Shown: positions 35,493-39,189 of the stretch, in pieces
How the letters are laid out: the number at the start of each line of letters is the position of its first letter
Position numbering within the stretch: position 1 is the stretch's first letter
DNA from: Bacteroidales bacterium Bact_11
Lineage (GTDB): Bacteria; Bacteroidota; Bacteroidia; Bacteroidales; UBA932
Direction of reading: 5' to 3'
Length of the DNA stretch: 39,189 nt
Assembly: GCA_001603505.1 (NCBI GenBank)
Contig: LUZC01000054.1
Coordinates: 1-39,189, forward strand
Made by a program: the position numbers and the translations under genes
The notes under the pieces: generated by a model
What the model saw: only the letters and a program-made list of their open reading frames with translations
What the model was told of the DNA's origin: nothing
Databases searched by the model: none

Positions 35493-36527
35493 ATGAAAAG
35501 AACCTTCCTTGCGTTTCTGATGTCGGTTCTGCTGCTTCCCGCAGCGGATGCGCAGACCGGCGCCGTCGTCTACAGTCTCCCCCGAACCACCGTGAACGTG
35601 AGGGTCGAGGCTCAGCGCGAAGCCTTTACCGCAGGTCCTTACGCCCCTTACGCACAGAAGTATCTCGGAGTGGCAGCCCGTACGCAGAGCGGCACTACCT
35701 ATACCCTCCTCAACATTACCCTCACTCCTTATGTAGAAGCTGACCCCGCAGCGCGCTTTACCGTATCGATTCCGGAAAAATCCACCGTCAATTTCCTGCA
35801 GCTATGTGCGCAGGGGCTGGTCGTAATGTCCGACAACTACACGGGCAAGCCCGCTGCATGGCGCTTTGCCGGTGAGTCCGGCGCCGAGCGGTTTGAAGGC
35901 CTCGATCCACTGGGCAATCTCGGGAAGGAGACCACCACCCTCTACAAAGCCGTCAAGACGGACGAAGGTTATGAGCGTGTACCCGTGACGCAAGACCAGG
36001 TGGTCGAGAAATCGCCCGACCGCAAGGCCGCCGACGCCGCCCAGATTATTTTCAGCCTGCGCGAGAAGCGCCAGCAGATCGCCACAGGCGACACCGACGC
36101 CACCTTCAGTGGCGAGGCTCTTCAGGCAGCCATCGACGAGATTACCCGCCTCGAAGAAAAATACCTGAGCCTGTTCTACGGCATCAAAGAGATTTCTACG
36201 GAAGAGAAATCGTTCGACGTGACCCCGACCTCCGACAATAAGAACCAGACCTATCCCGCTTTCCGGATTTCCGATGCCAAAGGGCTTCTTCCCGCATCGG
36301 CCAGCGAAGGCAAGGCCGTCACCCTGGAATTCCAGAAGGAAGAACTCTCCTCCCCCGAAACCGGGGCGGTGGACCGCACCAAGGAGACCGTGGTCCGCTA
36401 CCGTATTCCCGCCATTACCCGTTGCCGCGTAGTCCGCGACGGACAGGTCCTCCTGGAGAACCGCCTGCCGGTCTATCAGCTCGGTGAAGTCAGTACCATG
36501 CCGCTGAATGCATTGATTTCAAAGTAA
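35493..36527 (+). CDS. DUF4831 family protein
   Basis: A 344-residue exported protein (signal M-K-R-T-F-L-A-F-L to A-D-A-Q). It fits the Bacteroidota DUF4831 pattern: V-Y-S-L-P-R-T-T-V-N-V at the start of the mature part, A-P-Y-A-Q-K-Y-L-G, then an internal segment I-I-F-S-L-R-E-K-R-Q-Q-I-A-T-G-D-T and a C-terminal beta-rich V-V-R-Y-R-I-P-A. No catalytic residues stand out and the function is unknown. It is divergent from the GH92 gene with a 53-bp AT-rich gap (weak TAATTTTA box at about 35465) and 19 bp upstream of pepD. Confidence 0.8.
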   Translation: MKRTFLAFLMSVLLLPAADAQTGAVVYSLPRTTVNVRVEAQREAFTAGPYAPYAQKYLGVAARTQSGTTYTLLNITLTPYVEADPAARFTVSIPEKSTVNFLQLCAQGLVVMSDNYTGKPAAWRFAGESGAERFEGLDPLGNLGKETTTLYKAVKTDEGYERVPVTQDQVVEKSPDRKAADAAQIIFSLREKRQQIATGDTDATFSGEALQAAIDEITRLEEKYLSLFYGIKEISTEEKSFDVTPTSDNKNQTYPAFRISDAKGLLPASASEGKAVTLEFQKEELSSPETGAVDRTKETVVRYRIPAITRCRVVRDGQVLLENRLPVYQLGEVSTMPLNALISK

Positions 36528-36546
36528 AAACATAAATCCAACCATT

Positions 36547-38010
36547 ATGCCTATCCGTCAATTAGAACCAAAGAGCGTTTGGAACAACTTCTATTCGCTC
36601 ACCCAGATTCCCCGTCCTTCGGGACATACGCAGAAAGTCGCCAAATTCCTGGTCAAATTCGGCAAGGATCTCGGTCTCGAGTCTTTCCAGGATGAATGCG
36701 GCAACGTCATCATCCGCAAACCCGCCACGCCCGGTATGGAAGACCGTAAGGGCATCGTCCTCCAGGCCCACATGGACATGGTCCCGCAGAAAAACAACGA
36801 CAAGAAACACGATTTCACCAAAGATCCGATCGAAACACGCATCGTACACCACGAAGACGGCGACTGGGTGTACGCCAACGGTACCACCCTCGGCGCTGAC
36901 GACGGTCTCGGCGTAGCCGCCGCCATGTCGGTTCTCGAATCAAAGACGCTGAAGCACGGACCTATCGAAGCGCTCTTTACGGTCGATGAAGAAACCCGTA
37001 TGGTAGGCGCCAAGGCCCTGAAACCGGGCATTCTCAAGGGTGACATCCTGCTCAACCTCGACTCCGAGACGGAAGGTGAATTATATGTGGGCTGCGCCGG
37101 CGGGCTCGACGCCAACGTCACTTTCAAATACAAGGAAGCCCCGATGCCGAAGGGCTACGCGGCATTCCAGGTAATCGTCACCGGCCTCCGCGGCGGACAC
37201 TCCGGCATGGAAATCAACGAAGGCCGCGGCAACGCCAACAAGGTCATGGCCCGCGTGCTGCTTCCGATGCTCCGCCACTTCGGCGGCAAGCTCGTGAGCT
37301 TCAACGGCGGAAACATGCGTAATGCCATTCCGCGCGAAGCCGAAGCCATCATCGCCCTTCCGGCTGAGAAAGAAAACGCTGCCTATAAGGTTGTCAACGG
37401 AACCCTGGCCACCGTCAAGTCGGAACTCGCCGCCATCGACCCGAACGTGTCGATTACCATCGCCCCGACCAAAGCCAACAAGGTCATCGCCGGCACCACC
37501 GGCCTGAAACTGGTCAAGGCCCTTTACGCGTGCCCGAATGCCGTCGACCGCATGAGCCTCGAGATCAAGGACCTCGTCGAGACCTCCAACAACCTGGCCA
37601 TCGTCAAGACCGATGCCGGCATCATTACCGTCAACACCCTGCTGCGCGGTTCCACCGATTCGCTCAAGGAAGATCTCGCCGAGGCCGTCCGCTGTGCCTT
37701 CGAACTGGCTGGTGCCAAAGTGTTCTTCGACGGCGGCTATTCCGGCTGGAGCCCGAACATGAAATCGCCGATCCTCCACACCATGAAACAGCAGTACAAG
37801 AAGCTCTTCGGCAAAGAACCCGCCGTCATGGCCATCCATGCCGGCCTCGAATGCGGCATTCTCGCCGGCGCCTATCCGCAGTGGGACATGATCTCCTGCG
37901 GCCCGACGCTCAAGTCGCCCCACTCCCCGGACGAGCGCTGCTTCATCCCTTCGGTCGCCAAGTGGTGGACCTTTATCCAGGCTGTCCTGGAAGACGCACC
38001 TAAGAAATAA
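36547..38010 (+). CDS. pepD: aminoacyl-histidine dipeptidase
   Basis: A 487-residue cytoplasmic M20C metallopeptidase that splits dipeptides such as Xaa-His. Metal and catalytic residues: Q-A-H-M-D-M-V-P (His75, Asp77), L-G-A-D-D-G-L-G (Asp118/119), F-T-V-D-E-E-T (Glu148/149), N-L-D-S-E (Asp172) and A-I-H-A-G-L-E-C-G (His431). A lid-domain stretch G-L-R-G-G-H-S-G-M-E-I lies mid-protein. No signal peptide. Length and order match the family closely. Confidence 0.95.
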   Translation: MPIRQLEPKSVWNNFYSLTQIPRPSGHTQKVAKFLVKFGKDLGLESFQDECGNVIIRKPATPGMEDRKGIVLQAHMDMVPQKNNDKKHDFTKDPIETRIVHHEDGDWVYANGTTLGADDGLGVAAAMSVLESKTLKHGPIEALFTVDEETRMVGAKALKPGILKGDILLNLDSETEGELYVGCAGGLDANVTFKYKEAPMPKGYAAFQVIVTGLRGGHSGMEINEGRGNANKVMARVLLPMLRHFGGKLVSFNGGNMRNAIPREAEAIIALPAEKENAAYKVVNGTLATVKSELAAIDPNVSITIAPTKANKVIAGTTGLKLVKALYACPNAVDRMSLEIKDLVETSNNLAIVKTDAGIITVNTLLRGSTDSLKEDLAEAVRCAFELAGAKVFFDGGYSGWSPNMKSPILHTMKQQYKKLFGKEPAVMAIHAGLECGILAGAYPQWDMISCGPTLKSPHSPDERCFIPSVAKWWTFIQAVLEDAPKK

Positions 38011-38042
38011 TTTGGTGATTCAGAAAATAATCTCTATTTTTG
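38011..38042 (+). promoter_or_regulatory. promoter of rpsF-rpsR-rplI
   Basis: TTTG (38011-38014) starts on the base after the pepD stop; after a 20-nt spacer comes TATTTTTG (38035-38042). The predicted start is near 38046, just inside a strong hairpin. Confidence 0.75.
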
Positions 38043-38043
38043 C

Positions 38044-38075
38044 AGCCCTTTGGGAAAATCCCGAAGGGCTTTATT
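38044..38075 (+). promoter_or_regulatory. 5'-end hairpin of the rpsF transcript (possible S6/S18 leader or terminator)
   Basis: AGCCCTT (38044-38050) pairs with AAGGGCT (38064-38070), T51-G63 is a wobble, GGGA (38052-38055) pairs with TCCC (38059-38062), loop AAA. TTTATT follows. As DNA it looks like a terminator for pepD, but the rpsF promoter lies just upstream, so it also forms the first structure of the rpsF mRNA, 24 nt before the ATG. A CCG (38061-38063), the triplet important in known S6:S18 leaders, is in the stem. Confidence 0.55.
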
Positions 38076-38094
38076 AAATCATTTATCCACTGAA

Positions 38095-38475
38095 ATGTTA
38101 AAACAGTACGAAACCGTTTTCATTGCAACTCCCGTTTTGTCTGATACCCAGATGAAGGAAGCGGTTGCCAAGTACACGGGTCTGATCACCGAAGCCGGTG
38201 GCAAGATCGTGTGCCAGGAGGACTGGGGTCTCAAGAAACTGGCCTACCCCATCCAGAAGAAAACCACGGGCTTCTACAGCCTGATCGAATTCCAGGCAGA
38301 GCCGGAATTCATTGCCAGATTTGAAACGCAGTTCAAGCGTGACGAGCGTATCCTCCGCTTCCAGACTGTATCGATGGACAAGCACGCCATTGCCTACGCC
38401 GAGCGCCGCCGCGCGAAGATGAATGGTGAGGCTCCGGCCGCCGAAGCTCCCGCTGAGGCTCCCGTTAACGAATAA
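38095..38475 (+). CDS. rpsF: 30S ribosomal protein S6 (bS6)
   Basis: A 126-residue protein of the small-subunit platform. The start [16 protein letters not shown] is the normal S6 opening; a longer frame from 38050 covers the leader hairpin and is rejected. Middle motifs: [13 protein letters not shown] and F-Y-S-L-I-E-F. The C-terminus has an Ala/Pro/Glu tail (E-A-P-A-A-E-A-P). It binds S18 next to the 16S rRNA 3' region. First gene of rpsF-rpsR-rplI. Confidence 0.97.
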   Translation: MLKQYETVFIATPVLSDTQMKEAVAKYTGLITEAGGKIVCQEDWGLKKLAYPIQKKTTGFYSLIEFQAEPEFIARFETQFKRDERILRFQTVSMDKHAIAYAERRRAKMNGEAPAAEAPAEAPVNE

Positions 38476-38480
38476 GGAGA
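38473..38480 (+). promoter_or_regulatory. Shine-Dalgarno before rpsR overlapping the rpsF stop
   Basis: TAAGGAGA combines the rpsF stop (TAA) with AAGGAG, 8 nt before the rpsR ATG. Most genes in the window have no such site. Confidence 0.75.
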
Positions 38481-38487
38481 GACGACT

Positions 38488-38754
38488 ATGGCACAGAACG
38501 ATGACATCCGCTATCTGAACCCCGTCAATGTCGAGGTGAAGAAGAAGAAGTACTGCCGTTTCAAGAAGGCAGGCATCAAATATGTCGACTACAAGGACGC
38601 CGAGTTCCTGAAGAAGTTCCTCAACGAACAAGGCAAGATCCTCCCCCGCCGCATCACCGGCACTTCCCTGAAATTCCAGAAGAAGGTATCGCAAGCCGTC
38701 AAGAGAGCTCGCCACCTGGCGCTTCTCCCGTATGTAACTGACCTGATGAAATAA
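38488..38754 (+). CDS. rpsR: 30S ribosomal protein S18 (bS18)
   Basis: An 88-residue protein. The core [28 protein letters not shown] and [13 protein letters not shown] are the S18 signature. Partner of S6. Placed 12 bp after rpsF and preceded by a clear SD. Confidence 0.98.
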   Translation: MAQNDDIRYLNPVNVEVKKKKYCRFKKAGIKYVDYKDAEFLKKFLNEQGKILPRRITGTSLKFQKKVSQAVKRARHLALLPYVTDLMK

Positions 38755-38759
38755 GGAGG
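38752..38759 (+). promoter_or_regulatory. Shine-Dalgarno before rplI overlapping the rpsR stop
   Basis: TAAGGAGG, made of the rpsR stop plus a full AAGGAGG, lies 6 nt before the rplI ATG. Same layout as before rpsR and before the lipoprotein gene at 15712. Confidence 0.75.
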
Positions 38760-38765
38760 ACAACC

Positions 38766-39189
38766 ATGGAAGTCATTCTCAAACAAGACGTTCAGAACCT
38801 TGGTAACAAGGACGACATCGTGACCGTGCGCAACGGTTACGGCGCAAACTGGCTGATTCCGCAGGGCCTGGCCATCATGGCTACCCCGACCGCCAAGAAA
38901 GTCCACGCCGAGAACATGCGTCAGCGCGCTCACAAGGAGCAGGCGCTGCGCGACGCCGCCGAGAAACTCGCCGCCCAGCTGGCAGAGGTGACCGTGAAGG
39001 TCGCCGCCAAGGTCAGCGAGACCGGCAAGGTGTTCGGTTCCGTCAACAACATCCAGGTTGCCGACGCCCTCGTGGCCGCCGGTTACGACGTGGACCGCAA
39101 GAACATCACCCTCGTGGGCGACGCCCTGATCAAGCAGGTCGGCGCTTACGAAGCCGTGGTCAAGTGCTACAAGGACATCAAGGCCACCG
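38766..39189 (+). CDS. rplI: 50S ribosomal protein L9 (bL9), 3' end outside window
   Basis: 141 codons are visible, open to the window edge. The N-terminal domain M-E-V-I-L-K-Q-D-V-Q-N-L-G with V-R-N-G-Y-G-A-N-W-L-I-P-Q-G-L-A is the L9 signature; the connecting helix (about 43-80, charged and Ala-rich) and the start of the C-terminal domain (G-K-V-F-G-S-V, I-A-D-like V-A-D-A-L) follow. Roughly the last few residues to tens of residues are missing. Confidence 0.97.
   Translation, partial: MEVILKQDVQNLGNKDDIVTVRNGYGANWLIPQGLAIMATPTAKKVHAENMRQRAHKEQALRDAAEKLAAQLAEVTVKVAAKVSETGKVFGSVNNIQVADALVAAGYDVDRKNITLVGDALIKQVGAYEAVVKCYKDIKAT

Overview
The window looks like chromosome of a GC-rich Bacteroidales (Bacteroidota) bacterium. 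Several things point that way: promoters of the Bacteroidota type (TTTG about 20 nt before TAnnTTTG), an F-ATP synthase operon in the order beta-epsilon-a-c-b-delta-alpha-gamma, a holB-PSP1-gldH block, DUF4831, TlpA-like lipoproteins, a GH92 mannosidase, and a general lack of Shine-Dalgarno (SD) sequences. I cannot name genus or family from sequence alone.

Layout. 1-3952 (+): end of a U32 peptidase, then holB, a PSP1/RicT-like gene, gldH and trmB. 3939-11705 (-): a polyprenyl diphosphate synthase, a small outer-membrane barrel and thioredoxin, preceded by a tripartite RND efflux operon (TolC, adaptor, permease) whose last gene is a PII-like regulator. 11759-14185 (+): a small barrel protein, an M28 peptidase and an EF-hand-loop helical protein, closed by a bidirectional terminator. 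14261-15848 (-): a two-gene unit, a 41-residue peptide gene coupled through an overlapping stop/SD to a fimbrillin-like lipoprotein of visibly lower GC. 15934-16188: a structured intergenic region with a 120-nt, four-arm nested palindrome placed 3 nt after a tRNA-Ala(CGC). 16279-17424 (+): a secreted phospholipase D/cardiolipin synthase-like protein. 17461-20192 (-): an EF-hand-loop protein, a sugar MFS transporter and a ROK glucokinase. 20342-26874 (+): the complete ATP synthase operon. 26887-29377 (+): a TlpA-like lipoprotein and an M28 peptidase lipoprotein. 29510-35439 (-): GH92 mannosidase, transglutaminase-like lipoprotein and CutC, tightly packed. 35493-38010 (+): DUF4831 protein and PepD. 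38095-39189 (+): rpsF-rpsR-rplI, the last running off the window.

Most of this is housekeeping: replication clamp loading, tRNA modification, isoprenoid chain synthesis, energy generation, ribosomal proteins. The accessory functions are efflux, glycan and peptide breakdown, and glucose uptake with phosphorylation. The parts most worth a second look are the cloverleaf-like palindrome behind tRNA-Ala, the unannotated peptide-plus-lipoprotein unit, the PII-like gene in the efflux operon, the few strong SD sites (before rpsR, rplI and the lipoprotein), and the hairpin at the very start of the rpsF transcript. No CRISPR array, insertion sequence, prophage or rRNA was seen.
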